From positions 186,001-250,000 of the forward strand of contig NZ_JAFGYY010000003.1 in the NCBI RefSeq assembly GCF_017491605.1: a DNA stretch of 64,000 bases. The letters run 5' to 3'. The stretch comes from Pseudomonas sp. 30_B. GTDB taxonomy: Bacteria; Pseudomonadota; Gammaproteobacteria; Pseudomonadales; Pseudomonadaceae. The position numbers were made by a program, and so were the translations under genes. Under the pieces are notes generated by a model that worked only from the letters and a program-made list of their open reading frames with translations, was not told the origin of the DNA and searched no databases. Shown here one piece after another: positions 40,369 to 49,199 of the stretch; position 1 is the first letter of the stretch; each line of letters starts with the position of its first letter.

Positions 40369-41277
40369 ATGCCGATGACCTACGGGCTGCTGGTGGTGAT
40401 CCTGGTATTGGCCGCCGTGCTGCTGGGGCTCTCGCAGAGCCGCGCCGCCGGACGCGAGCAGCGCCTGATCGAGCAACGCCTGGGCGGCGGCTCTCTGCCG
40501 CGCAGCGGCGGGCGGCGTCTGGCCGGCTTGCTGGAACGGGTGGGCGGCAGTGGGCTGGCGCGACGTCTGCAACTGCGCGATGACGAGGTGCGCCTGCTGC
40601 TGGAGCAGGCCGGTTGGGGCGGAAGCACACCGCGCAGCATCTACCTCATGGCCCTGCTGCTCTGTCCGCTGCTGCTGGCGGGGCTGGCGCTGGGCGACAG
40701 TCTGGCGCCCAAGCCGTTGTTCGAGTCGTCGCTGCTGCCAGTGGCCTTCGCCGCCGGAATCGGATTCCTCCTGCCCAAGCGCGTGCTGGCGCATTTCGCC
40801 GGCAAGCGCCGCGCGCGCCTGGCGGAGGAGGTGATCGTGTTCATCCAGCTGATCCGCATCCTGTTCGACTCCGGCCTGACGGTGGAGCAAAGCCTGCGGG
40901 TGGTGCGCCAGGAGGGACAGAACATCGTGCCGGTGCTGGCCGAAGAGCTGGAGACGGTGCTTGTGCACATCGACAGCGGCCTGGACCTGGCCGACGAACT
41001 GGATCAGCTCAACAAGCGTCTGTCCGTGGGCGAGCTCAGTGACTGCTGCACCGTATTGCGCCAGATGGTGCGCCAGGGCGGCAGCGCGCGCAGCTCACTG
41101 CAGACGCTCAAGCAACTGTTCGAGGACCGCCGGCTGACCCGCATGCAGGAAAAGGTCAGCAAGCTGTCGGCGAAGATGAGCCTGGTGATGATGCTGCTGT
41201 TGTTCCCGGCGCTGCTGATCATCCTTGCCGGGCCGGGGTTCATCGCGATTACCAAGGCATTGGGGGGCATAAGATGA
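40369..41277 (+). CDS. tadC: Tad pilus inner-membrane platform protein TadC
   Basis: The 302-residue protein is the second T2SF-domain partner (LAEEVIVFIQLIRILFDSGL, KLSAKMSLVMMLLLFPALLI). It has transmembrane helices at the start, middle and end. It starts 11 bases after tadB and overlaps tadD by four bases. Confidence 0.93.
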   Translation: MPMTYGLLVVILVLAAVLLGLSQSRAAGREQRLIEQRLGGGSLPRSGGRRLAGLLERVGGSGLARRLQLRDDEVRLLLEQAGWGGSTPRSIYLMALLLCPLLLAGLALGDSLAPKPLFESSLLPVAFAAGIGFLLPKRVLAHFAGKRRARLAEEVIVFIQLIRILFDSGLTVEQSLRVVRQEGQNIVPVLAEELETVLVHIDSGLDLADELDQLNKRLSVGELSDCCTVLRQMVRQGGSARSSLQTLKQLFEDRRLTRMQEKVSKLSAKMSLVMMLLLFPALLIILAGPGFIAITKALGGIR

Positions 41278-42104
41278 GAAACGCAATGGCCATCGGCCTG
41301 CTGAGCCTGACGCTTGGCGGCTGCGCCAATCTCGGCGTGCCAGGGCTGGGCAACAGCGCGGTCGGCCAGGCATGCAGCGAGCGTCTGGCGCAACCGGTGG
41401 AGCTGCAGCTCAACCTGACGCGGGAAATGCTCGACCAGGGCCGCGCCCACGCCGCCCTGGCCAACCTGGAAACCCTGCCGCAGGATTCGCTGGAGGTGCG
41501 TGAAAGCAAGGCGCTGGCGCTGCGGCGCATCGGCAGCCCGCTGGCGCGCACCGAGTACCAGCGGTTGCTGGGCACCTGCAAGGCCGGCGAAGCGCACCAC
41601 GGGCTGGGGCTGATCGCCATGCGCAACGGCAACCGCATCGAGGCCGAGCGCGAACTGCGCGAAGCGGCGCGCCTGCAGCCGACCGACAGCGACTTTCGCA
41701 ACGACCTGGGCGTCGTGCTGCTGGAGCGTGGTGACCGCAGCGGCGCGCGCTTCGAGTTCATTACCGCGCTGGAGCTCAGCGAAGGCGGCAAGCTGCCGGC
41801 CACCAACCTGCTCAGCCTGATGTACCTGGAAGGCGAGAACACCCAGGCGGAGGGGCTGATCCAGCGCACCGGCCTGTCCGTCGACGAGGTACGCGAAGCC
41901 CACGAGCGCGCCGATGCGTTGCGGATGCCGAGCGCCTCGCCCGCGCCTGCAGAGAGCCTGAGCCGACAGCAGCCCGCGCCCGCGCCTGTCCCGGTCGAGG
42001 CCGTTGCGCAGGTGCATATCCCGACCGCCAGTGCTGATGCCGTGGCACAGGATCACACCTCTGCCGCGGCGCGGGATGCCGGGCTGCTGGTCAAGGCCCG
42101 CTGA
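41274..42104 (+). CDS. tadD: Tad pilus TPR lipoprotein TadD
   Basis: The 276-residue protein has a lipoprotein signal (MRNAMAIGLLSLTLGGC, lipobox LGGC) and TPR-like helices (about 40-200: GEAHHGLGLIAMRNGNRIEA, RNDLGVVLLERGDRSGARFE). The C-terminus is Ala/Pro-rich. TadD is thought to help the secretin assemble. It overlaps tadC by four bases. Confidence 0.92.
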   Translation: MRNAMAIGLLSLTLGGCANLGVPGLGNSAVGQACSERLAQPVELQLNLTREMLDQGRAHAALANLETLPQDSLEVRESKALALRRIGSPLARTEYQRLLGTCKAGEAHHGLGLIAMRNGNRIEAERELREAARLQPTDSDFRNDLGVVLLERGDRSGARFEFITALELSEGGKLPATNLLSLMYLEGENTQAEGLIQRTGLSVDEVREAHERADALRMPSASPAPAESLSRQQPAPAPVPVEAVAQVHIPTASADAVAQDHTSAAARDAGLLVKAR

Positions 42105-42124
42105 GGCGGGAGAGGAGGAGCACG

Positions 42125-42406
42125 ATGAAAACATGGATCTTCGCCGGCGCGCTGCTGGCCGCGCCCTTGCTAGCCCAGGCGCTGGAGGCTCCCGCCGCAC
42201 AACCCGGCACCGTCGAACGCGATCAGCAGGAGGTGCAGACCTGGCTGGACCTGCAGCGCAGCGGACGCGCAGCAACGCCCTATCCGCAGAGCGCCACGGC
42301 GGCCGAGCGTGACCGTGCCTACCAGCGCTACCTGAAGAGCTACACCCGCGAAATTCCCGAATACCTCCTCGACGACAACAACGATTTCAGCACCGGGAAG
42401 AATTGA
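42125..42406 (+). CDS. DUF3613 periplasmic protein of the Tad locus
   Basis: The 93-residue protein has a signal peptide (MKTWIFAGALLAAPLLAQA) and the DUF3613 core TVERDQQEVQTWLDLQRSGR and RAYQRYLKSYTREIPEY. Its role is unknown. The same position between tadD and tadG holds a gene of this type in P. aeruginosa, which suggests a helper in pilus assembly. Confidence 0.85.
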   Translation: MKTWIFAGALLAAPLLAQALEAPAAQPGTVERDQQEVQTWLDLQRSGRAATPYPQSATAAERDRAYQRYLKSYTREIPEYLLDDNNDFSTGKN

Positions 42407-42423
42407 TTCTTCGGGAGCGGAAC

Positions 42424-44199
42424 ATGGGGCGCGAACGGCAACGGGGTGCGATTGGCATCATGGCGGCAGGCACGCTGCTGCTGGCGCTGATCTGCCTGGC
42501 GCTGGTGGTGGATACCGGGCGCCTCTACCTGGAACAGCGCAAGCTGCAGCGGGTCGTCGACAGTGCGGCATTGGAAACCGCGACCCGCAGCGGTATGTGT
42601 GGCAGCCAGGTGCCCGCGCAGATCCAGACCTATGCCGCCAGCAGTGCCGCCAGCAACGGCTTCGTGCCCGGCAGCGGTGATTCGCTGGTCGCTACCCTGG
42701 GCAGTATCCAACTCGTAAAGGCGTATGGTGTTGACGACGCGCGCCGGAACTTCGTCCCCGGCGGTAACATGGCTGACTCGGTGCGGGTGCTGGCTACCCA
42801 CACCGTTCCGTCGAGTGTGATTCTCAACCTTGCCAGCCTGTTCACCGATGCCTCCACCACCACTACCCTGAGTGCCCAGGCCGTGGCGCGGCGCACGGCG
42901 ATGGCCGGGCTGTCGGCAGGCAGCGGGGTGCTGTCGCTGGACAGCAGCAACTCCGCGCTGCTCAACGGCTTGCTGGGCAGTCTGCTGGGCACCTCTCTCA
43001 ACCTCGATGTGACGACCTACCAGGGGGTCGCCGGCGCCAACGTCTCGCTGCGTGCGCTCAGCCAGCAGCTCCAGGCGGTCGGGGTCAACCTGGAAGCGGG
43101 CAAGGTTGACAGCCTGCTTGGCGCCAATGTGACCGCTGCGCAGTTGCTGCAGGCGATGGTCAGCGCAGCGGACGCCTCGCAGCTGGCCCAGGTGAACACT
43201 GCACTGTTGAACACGGCGTTGGCCAGCATCAATGTGCCGGCGGCGCAGCTCACCCTCGGCCAGATTCTCAGCGTGGTGGCGCCCGGCAGCGTGCGCGACT
43301 CAGCGCTGGACGCTGGCGTGAACCTGTTCGACCTGATGATGGCCACCGTGCTGTTGGCCAACCAGAACCACGCCGTTACGGTGCCGGCCCAGACCCTGTC
43401 GATTCCAGGGTTGGCGAGCCAGACGCTGAGCCTTACGGTGATTTCGCCGCCGCAGATCGTCTTCGGCTATCCGGGCAAGAACGGCGCCGGCACCTGGCGC
43501 ACCCAGGCGACCTCGACGCAGGTGAGGCTGGAGGCGAAGGTGCACGTCGATCTGTTGGACCTGAAGCTGGTGACCGTGGATGTCGATCTCAAGGTAGAGA
43601 TCGCCAAGGGCACCGCGGCATTGGAGAGCATCCAATGCGGCGGTGTGGGGAAACCGGTGGAGGTGGACATCCAGGCCAAGCCCGGCATCGCTACGCTTGC
43701 GCTGGACGCCAAGGTGACGGGGCTGGGGAGCAATGCGACTGGAAACCTGCTGGATGTGGCCTTGAGCAATGGCAGTCAGGGTACCTCCATCGATGCCGGT
43801 GGCGAGCAGTTGCTGATCTTCGATGTGGCCTCGCGGGCGGATCTGCCCAGCCCGGTGAAGCGGGTGGAGAGTCCCCTGGGCGCCTCCCTGGCGGCAGGCC
43901 TCGCCGATCTGTCGAAGAACCTCAAGCTCACCGTCAAGCTGATGCCGAACAACTGCAACCTGCCCCTGGTGGGCTGGCTGCTGTGCCCGATCGGAAAGCT
44001 GGTCAATGGCGTGTCCGATACGCTGATCAACTCGGAACAAGGGGTTGGCAATCTGCTGACCGGAGCGCTGAGCGAAATCGTCGGCGAGCTGGGCAGCGAA
44101 CTCATCGATCCGCTGCTGCAACTGCTCGGAATCCAGACCGGGATTCTCGACGTACGCCTGATCGACCTCCAGACCGGAGGCTCGGAGTTGCTGATCTGA
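42424..44199 (+). CDS. tadG: Tad pilus protein TadG
   Basis: The 591-residue protein starts with a pseudopilin-like anchor (RGAIGIMAAGTLLLALICLA) and DTGRLYLEQRKLQRVVDSAA, the TadG/DUF2134 signature. A long periplasmic region of Ala/Leu/Val-rich segments follows. TadG is needed for Flp pilus production. ATG 42424 follows GGGAG (42413-42417) by six bases. The TTG at 42403 overlaps the previous gene. It converges on pprB with a 15-base gap. Confidence 0.9.
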   Translation: MGRERQRGAIGIMAAGTLLLALICLALVVDTGRLYLEQRKLQRVVDSAALETATRSGMCGSQVPAQIQTYAASSAASNGFVPGSGDSLVATLGSIQLVKAYGVDDARRNFVPGGNMADSVRVLATHTVPSSVILNLASLFTDASTTTTLSAQAVARRTAMAGLSAGSGVLSLDSSNSALLNGLLGSLLGTSLNLDVTTYQGVAGANVSLRALSQQLQAVGVNLEAGKVDSLLGANVTAAQLLQAMVSAADASQLAQVNTALLNTALASINVPAAQLTLGQILSVVAPGSVRDSALDAGVNLFDLMMATVLLANQNHAVTVPAQTLSIPGLASQTLSLTVISPPQIVFGYPGKNGAGTWRTQATSTQVRLEAKVHVDLLDLKLVTVDVDLKVEIAKGTAALESIQCGGVGKPVEVDIQAKPGIATLALDAKVTGLGSNATGNLLDVALSNGSQGTSIDAGGEQLLIFDVASRADLPSPVKRVESPLGASLAAGLADLSKNLKLTVKLMPNNCNLPLVGWLLCPIGKLVNGVSDTLINSEQGVGNLLTGALSEIVGELGSELIDPLLQLLGIQTGILDVRLIDLQTGGSELLI

Positions 44200-44214
44200 C
44201 GGTCGCCGCCAGGT

Positions 44215-45039
44215 TCAGTGCACCGCGTTGCTGTGCGACGTGCTGGGGGAGAGCGCGAGGGCCAGCTGGGTGCGGTTGTGCATGTGCATCAGCCGCAGCA
44301 CCTGGGACACGTAGAGTTTCACGGTGTTTTCGGTGATGCCCAGGTCGTAGGCGATCTGGTAGTTGGTCAGGCCCTTGCTGACCAGTCGCGCCACCGCTTG
44401 CTGGCGCGGCGAGAGCTTGTTGAACAGCGGGTTGTTCACCACCGGCGCGATCTGCTCGACATTGGTCGACAGGCGCTCCGCCGCTTCCGCCGGCTCCTGC
44501 TTGAGTACGCTGGAGGGCTGTCCGCCGCCGTGTACCTCGTACTTGATCTTGTGGATATCCCGCGAGATCGAGTTGAGCGATTCGGCCAGGTATTCCAGGC
44601 GCTGGTTCACCTGGCTCAGGCTGAGCTGGCTGCGGTTGCGCTCGTGCAGGCGCGCCTCCAGCCGCTCCAGGCCCTTGAGCAGGTCCAGCGGCGCGACCGG
44701 CTTCTGGTAGTAGTCGGCGACGCCGACGCGCATCGCCTCGATCACTTCCTGGCTGCCCTGCTGGCCGGTGAGGATGATGGTTTCGAAGAAGCGCCCGTTG
44801 CCGGCGATCTCCTTGAGGGCTTCCACCACGCGAATGCCATTGTCCCGTCCAAGGCCGAGATCGCAGATCACCAGGCCGATGGAGCTGTCCTCACGGAATT
44901 GCTGCAGGGCACTGTCCTTGCTGTCGCTGACCACGCAGCGGTAGCCGCTGTTTTCTAGGAGTTCGGATAGCTCTGCGGTGACCTGGGGTTCATCGTCGAT
45001 GACCAGCACACTGACGCGACGATTGGCCTGTTTGTCCAT
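44215..45039 (-). CDS. pprB: Response regulator PprB (LuxR-type), activator of the Flp locus
   Basis: The 274-residue protein has a receiver domain (VLVIDDEPQV; phospho-acceptor LVICDLGLGRDNG; Lys in YYQKPVAP), a linker with coiled-coil character and a C-terminal LuxR HTH (SPRQQAVARLVSKGLTNYQI). PprB with PprA controls flp, tad and adhesin genes in P. aeruginosa. AAGGAG lies nine bases before the ATG. A GC hairpin (45084-45108) lies in its leader. Confidence 0.95.
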   Translation of the reverse strand: MDKQANRRVSVLVIDDEPQVTAELSELLENSGYRCVVSDSKDSALQQFREDSSIGLVICDLGLGRDNGIRVVEALKEIAGNGRFFETIILTGQQGSQEVIEAMRVGVADYYQKPVAPLDLLKGLERLEARLHERNRSQLSLSQVNQRLEYLAESLNSISRDIHKIKYEVHGGGQPSSVLKQEPAEAAERLSTNVEQIAPVVNNPLFNKLSPRQQAVARLVSKGLTNYQIAYDLGITENTVKLYVSQVLRLMHMHNRTQLALALSPSTSHSNAVH

Positions 45040-45083
45040 GACTGCACGCTCCTTGAAAAGGCATGTCGCATTGTTCTTATCGT

Positions 45084-45108
45084 CCGCCTGCCGGATTTGT
45101 GCAGGCGG
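45084..45108 (-). promoter_or_regulatory. Hairpin in the pprB leader
   Basis: CCGCCTGC (45084-45091) pairs with GCAGGCGG (45101-45108) around a nine-base loop. It lies 45-70 bases before the pprB ATG and 80 bases after the fppA stop. No T tract follows on the minus strand, so it may be an RNA leader structure or a weak fppA terminator. Confidence 0.4.
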
Positions 45109-45187
45109 CTTTTACATCAGGTGACGGCTGGTATTAACCCATAGCATATAGTCGTTAAGTCTGGGGGCCGCCACTAGAAGATTTTGT

Positions 45188-45667
45188 TCAATGGAATAGT
45201 GCGAGATACGCCAGAAGTCCGGCGAACAGGGAAAATATGAAAGGGAATGCTTTGGATCTTGACGGTAACAGCCTTGCTAATTTCGTTTGGCAATTGAGTG
45301 GAAGCCGGTTCGAGCCAATCAAAAGTTTGCTGGCAAGCATCAGGATCAGGCTGAACAGGCTGCCCAGGGCGAGCACATACAGCAGCAGTTGCGGATTGCT
45401 GGCCAGGGCCAGGGCGACCAGCGCCTTGACGTCGGCCGCGCCCAGTTTGCCCAGCAGGTAGCCCGGCACGCTCAGCAGCACTGCCAGGATGGTTGCAGCC
45501 AGCGCGGCCTGTGGGGTGTGGCCCGTCAGCGTATGGCCGCAGACCAGCAGATAGAGGGCGGCGAGCAGCGCGCCGCCGAGCGTCAGCAGATTGCTCACGC
45601 GCAGGCGGGTCAGGTCCTGGTAGGCGCCCAGCGCGAACCCGCCCAGTAACAGCAACTTGACCAGCAT
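45188..45667 (-). CDS. fppA: Flp prepilin peptidase FppA (TadV)
   Basis: The 159-residue membrane protein has the type IV prepilin peptidase core: catalytic Asp in AYQDLTRLRVSNLL, then GAADVKALVALAL with the second Asp (GxxD), and four to five hydrophobic helices. It lacks the N-methylase domain of PilD, as usual for FppA. It cleaves Flp and the pseudopilins. ATG 45667 is chosen (AGGGA upstream by eight bases). In-frame ATG 45676 or TTG 45691 are possible. Confidence 0.9.
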   Translation of the reverse strand: MLVKLLLLGGFALGAYQDLTRLRVSNLLTLGGALLAALYLLVCGHTLTGHTPQAALAATILAVLLSVPGYLLGKLGAADVKALVALALASNPQLLLYVLALGSLFSLILMLASKLLIGSNRLPLNCQTKLARLLPSRSKAFPFIFSLFAGLLAYLALFH

Positions 45668-45802
45668 CGGGAACATCCCTATTCGCACCAAAGCATTAAT
45701 ACCTTATGCCGGGAATGTCTCTTCGCCAGCAGCATCTAGTATTGATCAACACGTACTGTGGTTCGCCATAACTTTCTTCAGGATTCTTTTTGCGGGCCGA
45801 TA

Positions 45803-45822
45803 AATTGAACGGTCGGTCAATT
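45803..45822. promoter_or_regulatory. Inverted repeat upstream of tadF
   Basis: AATTGA (45803-45808) is inverted as TCAATT (45817-45822) around ACGGTCGG. The string TTGAAC-GTC-like recurs 26 bases later (45831). It lies 60 bases before the tadF start in an AT-rich fppA-tadF divergent region (45670-45883) and may be an operator, for instance for PprB. Confidence 0.35.
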
Positions 45823-45883
45823 GTCGGAACTTGAACAGTCAATCAAGTTATCGGATATCGAAGTTATTCGAGGAGTGCCGTAC

Positions 45884-46354
45884 ATGAAAGGAATCGGCAG
45901 TTTCCGAAGGCAGCAGGGCGCGGTAGCGATCGAGTTCGCGGCGGTCTTCGTGCTGTTCTTTGCGGTGCTCTACGGTTTGCTCGGTTACTGCGTGCCACTT
46001 TTGATGCTGCAGGCCTTCAATGATGCCGCCGCGTCCGGGGCGCGCATTGCCATTTCGGTCAATCCGCAGGCTCCCGGTTATGCCGCGTTGCTGCACCAGA
46101 CCGTGACCGCTGAGGTCAACAAGCGCCTGATCTGGATGCCGGCGGCGTGGCGCCAGGGCTGTTACAACGGCTCCTACTTGCAGGAACCGATGCCCAATGA
46201 GGTGATAAACCAGCGCTCCTATACGCGGGTCAATGTCTGCATCAGCTATCCCTACGCCACCTCGCCGATCGTACCGCTGTTGACCTTGCCGGTTATCGGC
46301 ACCATCCCCAGGCTGCCAGCGGTGCTCAGTGGCAGGGCGACCCTGCTGTTCTGA
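45884..46354 (+). CDS. tadF: TadE/TadF-type pseudopilin
   Basis: The 156-residue protein has a short leader and the TadE-like anchor RRQQGAVAIEFAAVFVLFFA with the prepilin-type Glu. A periplasmic domain with two Cys (QGCYNGS, NVCISYP) follows. It is probably processed by FppA and needed for Flp pilus assembly. ATG 45884 follows AGGAG by eight bases. The longer frame from 45821 runs through the intergenic repeat. Confidence 0.85.
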   Translation: MKGIGSFRRQQGAVAIEFAAVFVLFFAVLYGLLGYCVPLLMLQAFNDAAASGARIAISVNPQAPGYAALLHQTVTAEVNKRLIWMPAAWRQGCYNGSYLQEPMPNEVINQRSYTRVNVCISYPYATSPIVPLLTLPVIGTIPRLPAVLSGRATLLF

Positions 46355-46366
46355 GGAATGCCTGCG

Positions 46367-49153
46367 ATGTTCGATTTCTTCCGCTCGCTGACCGGTAGCC
46401 AGGACGACGAACCACCGGCGTCCGCGCCCAGCCGCCCACTGGCCGCAAGGCAGCGTCCGGCGTTGTCGGCCGAGGCCATGGAGCCGCCGACTGCCGCGGC
46501 GCACTGGGACATCTGGCTGGAACTGGACGGCCGCGACCGGGTGGTGGCCCATGGTGGCCGGCAGGTGCACCGTCTACTGATGCCTTCCGGCGGCGCTGAG
46601 TTGCCGGCGCTGAGCGATTACCTGGAGCGCCGTGTGCTCGGCAGCATGCCGCTGACGGGGCTGCGTGGCGGGGAGCGGGTCGACCTGGTGCTGCGCAGCA
46701 CGGGGGAGATGCCGTTGGTGTGCCGCTTCCAGGCGGTGCTGCAGGCCGACGAGCACTGCCTGTTGCTGGGCACCGATATCTCCGACCTGAACTGGCAGTC
46801 CGACAGCCAGCAGTACAAGCTGCAATGCCTGAACCTCAGCAAGCTGCTGCTGGCGCGCCTGCGGCACAGCTCGCAGCGGCGCCTGGGCGATGCGGTGGGC
46901 GAGGTGCTGGAGTCCTTCTGCGGTACCTTCCAGATGCGCTCGATGGCGCTGCTGCTGGAGACTGCCGACAGCGTGCTGAAGGTCTTCGCCTGCCATGTCC
47001 AACCCGGCTTCGACAGTTTGCTGCGCGACGGCCTGACCCTGCCCGACGGCGAGCTGCGCGGGGCCTCCGGCGCCTGCCTGCTGGAATCCGACGCGAACCA
47101 TTCGGCGCTGTTGCGAGTGCTCTGCTGCAATTGCCTTTACCTGGTGCCGGCACCGGTTCGTGGCGGGCGCCTGGCCGGACTGCTGGCCGAACCCGGGGAG
47201 CCCGGTGGACGTGGCCTGGGGCCGACGCCCAGCGACTGGCAGTACCTCGCGGAAATCCTCGCCAACCTGGTGCATGAACGTTCCGAACTGCACAGCCTGC
47301 GCGACAGCAGCCGGCGCCTGAGCCTGCTGCAGGACATGGTCGGCGGTGGCTGGTGGCGGATGCGCCTGGAGGACGAAGTGTTCGAGCTGTCGCCGGCCGT
47401 GGCGGTCTGCCTCGGACTCGGTGCCGGGCACGGCGAGCTGGCCCTGGCCGACCTGCTGCCGATGCTGCACCCGGCCGATGCCGATGAGCTTCGTCTGCGC
47501 CTGCGCAATCTGCAACCCGGCGCACGCCTGATGCAGGACCTGCGCCTGCGCGGCCAGGGCTCCACGCAGACGCGCCGCTGGCTGCGCCTGCAAGGCCGGA
47601 TGCAGGCCCGGGCGGGCGACCGGATGATGGACGGCGTGCTGCTGGACATCAGCGAGGGCAAGCAGCAGGAGGAGCAGGCCCTGGCGGCTCACGCCCGGCT
47701 GCGCAACCTGATCGATAGCGCGCCGGTGGTGATCTATGTGCAGCGGGTGGAAGAGGGCCACCTGATTCCCGAGTTCTACAGCGAGAGCGCCGGCAACCTG
47801 CTGGGTCTCGACCTGCAGGGACAGAACTGGCAGGCGCTGGCCGAACGGGTGCACCCGGAGGATCTGGAGATCTTCCTCGCCCGCGGTCGCGAGCTGCTGC
47901 GCGAGGGCCGGGTGCGCACCGAATACCGCCTGCGCGACGCCGCCGGTGAATGGCATTGGCTGTACGACGAGGCCAAGCTGCTGCGCGATATCCAGGGCAT
48001 CCCGCAGGAGGCGGTCGGCCTCTGGCTGGACGTCACCGAGCAGCATCTGGCGGCGCTACAAATCGCCGAAAGCGAAGAGCGCTACCGGGTGCTGGTGGAG
48101 GATTCGCCGGCACTGATCTGCCGCTACGCCCCGGATCTCACCCTCACCTTCGTCAACCACACCTTCGCCCAGGTGCTGGGCGAGCCGGTGGAGGCGCTGC
48201 TCGGGCGGCGCCTGGATGAATGGGTGTCTGCCCAGGACTGCAGCGCCTTGCGCGCTCGCCTGGTGGGGGACGCGCAGGCGGCCGGCGACGATTCCTGGGA
48301 GCTGCGTTTCTCGCTGCCCGGCCAGCGCAACCTGTGGCTGGTGTGGACGGACCGTCCCTTGCTGGACGCCGATGGACGGCTGGTGGAAGTCCAGGCGGTC
48401 GGCCGCGACAACACCGCCGTGCGCCGTGCCCAGCAGCAGCTGGCGCAGGGCGCGAAGATGGCCAGCCTGGGCGAGATGGTCAGCGGCATGACCCACGAGA
48501 TGAAGCAGCCGCTGCACGTGATGCGCATGGCGCTGTACAACGCACGCCAGCGCCTGACTGATGCCGACTACCTGAAGGACAAGATCGAACGGGCCGACGC
48601 CCAGATCGACCGTCTGTCCCGGGTGGTCGGCCACATGGGCGTGTTCAGCCGTACGTCCGAGCTGGAGATGTCGCCGTTCGATCCCTTCGCCGCCTGCGAA
48701 GGTGCACTGGAACTCCTGGGTGAAAGCCTGACGCAGCAAGGCGTCCTGCTCGAATGCCGGCCGCCGCCGCAACGGGTGACGGTATACGGTTTCGCCGACC
48801 AGTTGGAGCAGGTGCTGATCAACCTGCTGGCCAACGCCCGCGATGCCCTGCTCGGGCGGGAGGGCGAGGGCGCGCGCTGGATCGGCCTGTTCCAGGAGCC
48901 CTGCGCCGATGCCGGCTGGGTCGAGTTGCACGTCCGGGACAATGCCGGCGGCATCGACGAGGCCCTGATGGAGCGGATCTTCGAGCCGTTCTTCACCACC
49001 AAGCCGGTCGGCAAGGGCACCGGCCTTGGGCTATCGGTCAGTCATGACCTGATCCGCAACATGGGCGGTAGCCTGTCGGTCGACAACCACAAGGGCGGAG
49101 CGCGCTTCAGGGTGCGCTTGCCGCTGCGGCCGGCGGCCGACAAGGAGGCATAA
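46367..49153 (+). CDS. pprA: Sensor histidine kinase PprA
   Basis: The 928-residue protein has no obvious transmembrane segment. It has an N-terminal region, a GAF-like part (about 150-300), PAS domains (around 310-410, 430-555 and 565-690), and a HisKA box SGMTHEMKQPLHVMRM. The ATPase domain has NLLANARDALL, DNAGGIDEAL and GKGTGLGLSV. PprA is the partner of PprB. ATG 46367 lies nine bases after GAGGA. ATG 46358 is too close to that site. It follows tadF by 12 bases. Confidence 0.92.
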   Translation: MFDFFRSLTGSQDDEPPASAPSRPLAARQRPALSAEAMEPPTAAAHWDIWLELDGRDRVVAHGGRQVHRLLMPSGGAELPALSDYLERRVLGSMPLTGLRGGERVDLVLRSTGEMPLVCRFQAVLQADEHCLLLGTDISDLNWQSDSQQYKLQCLNLSKLLLARLRHSSQRRLGDAVGEVLESFCGTFQMRSMALLLETADSVLKVFACHVQPGFDSLLRDGLTLPDGELRGASGACLLESDANHSALLRVLCCNCLYLVPAPVRGGRLAGLLAEPGEPGGRGLGPTPSDWQYLAEILANLVHERSELHSLRDSSRRLSLLQDMVGGGWWRMRLEDEVFELSPAVAVCLGLGAGHGELALADLLPMLHPADADELRLRLRNLQPGARLMQDLRLRGQGSTQTRRWLRLQGRMQARAGDRMMDGVLLDISEGKQQEEQALAAHARLRNLIDSAPVVIYVQRVEEGHLIPEFYSESAGNLLGLDLQGQNWQALAERVHPEDLEIFLARGRELLREGRVRTEYRLRDAAGEWHWLYDEAKLLRDIQGIPQEAVGLWLDVTEQHLAALQIAESEERYRVLVEDSPALICRYAPDLTLTFVNHTFAQVLGEPVEALLGRRLDEWVSAQDCSALRARLVGDAQAAGDDSWELRFSLPGQRNLWLVWTDRPLLDADGRLVEVQAVGRDNTAVRRAQQQLAQGAKMASLGEMVSGMTHEMKQPLHVMRMALYNARQRLTDADYLKDKIERADAQIDRLSRVVGHMGVFSRTSELEMSPFDPFAACEGALELLGESLTQQGVLLECRPPPQRVTVYGFADQLEQVLINLLANARDALLGREGEGARWIGLFQEPCADAGWVELHVRDNAGGIDEALMERIFEPFFTTKPVGKGTGLGLSVSHDLIRNMGGSLSVDNHKGGARFRVRLPLRPAADKEA

Positions 49154-49156
49154 AAA

Positions 49157-49182
49157 AACGCCTGCGGATGCAGGCGTTCTTT
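49157..49182. terminator. Terminator between pprA and the Pit transporter
   Basis: AACGCCTGC (49157-49165) and GCAGGCGTT (49170-49178) form a perfect stem with loop GGAT, with A tract before and T residues after, so it can serve both convergent genes. Confidence 0.8.
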
Positions 49183-49199
49183 CGAGTGCCGGGGCTGGC

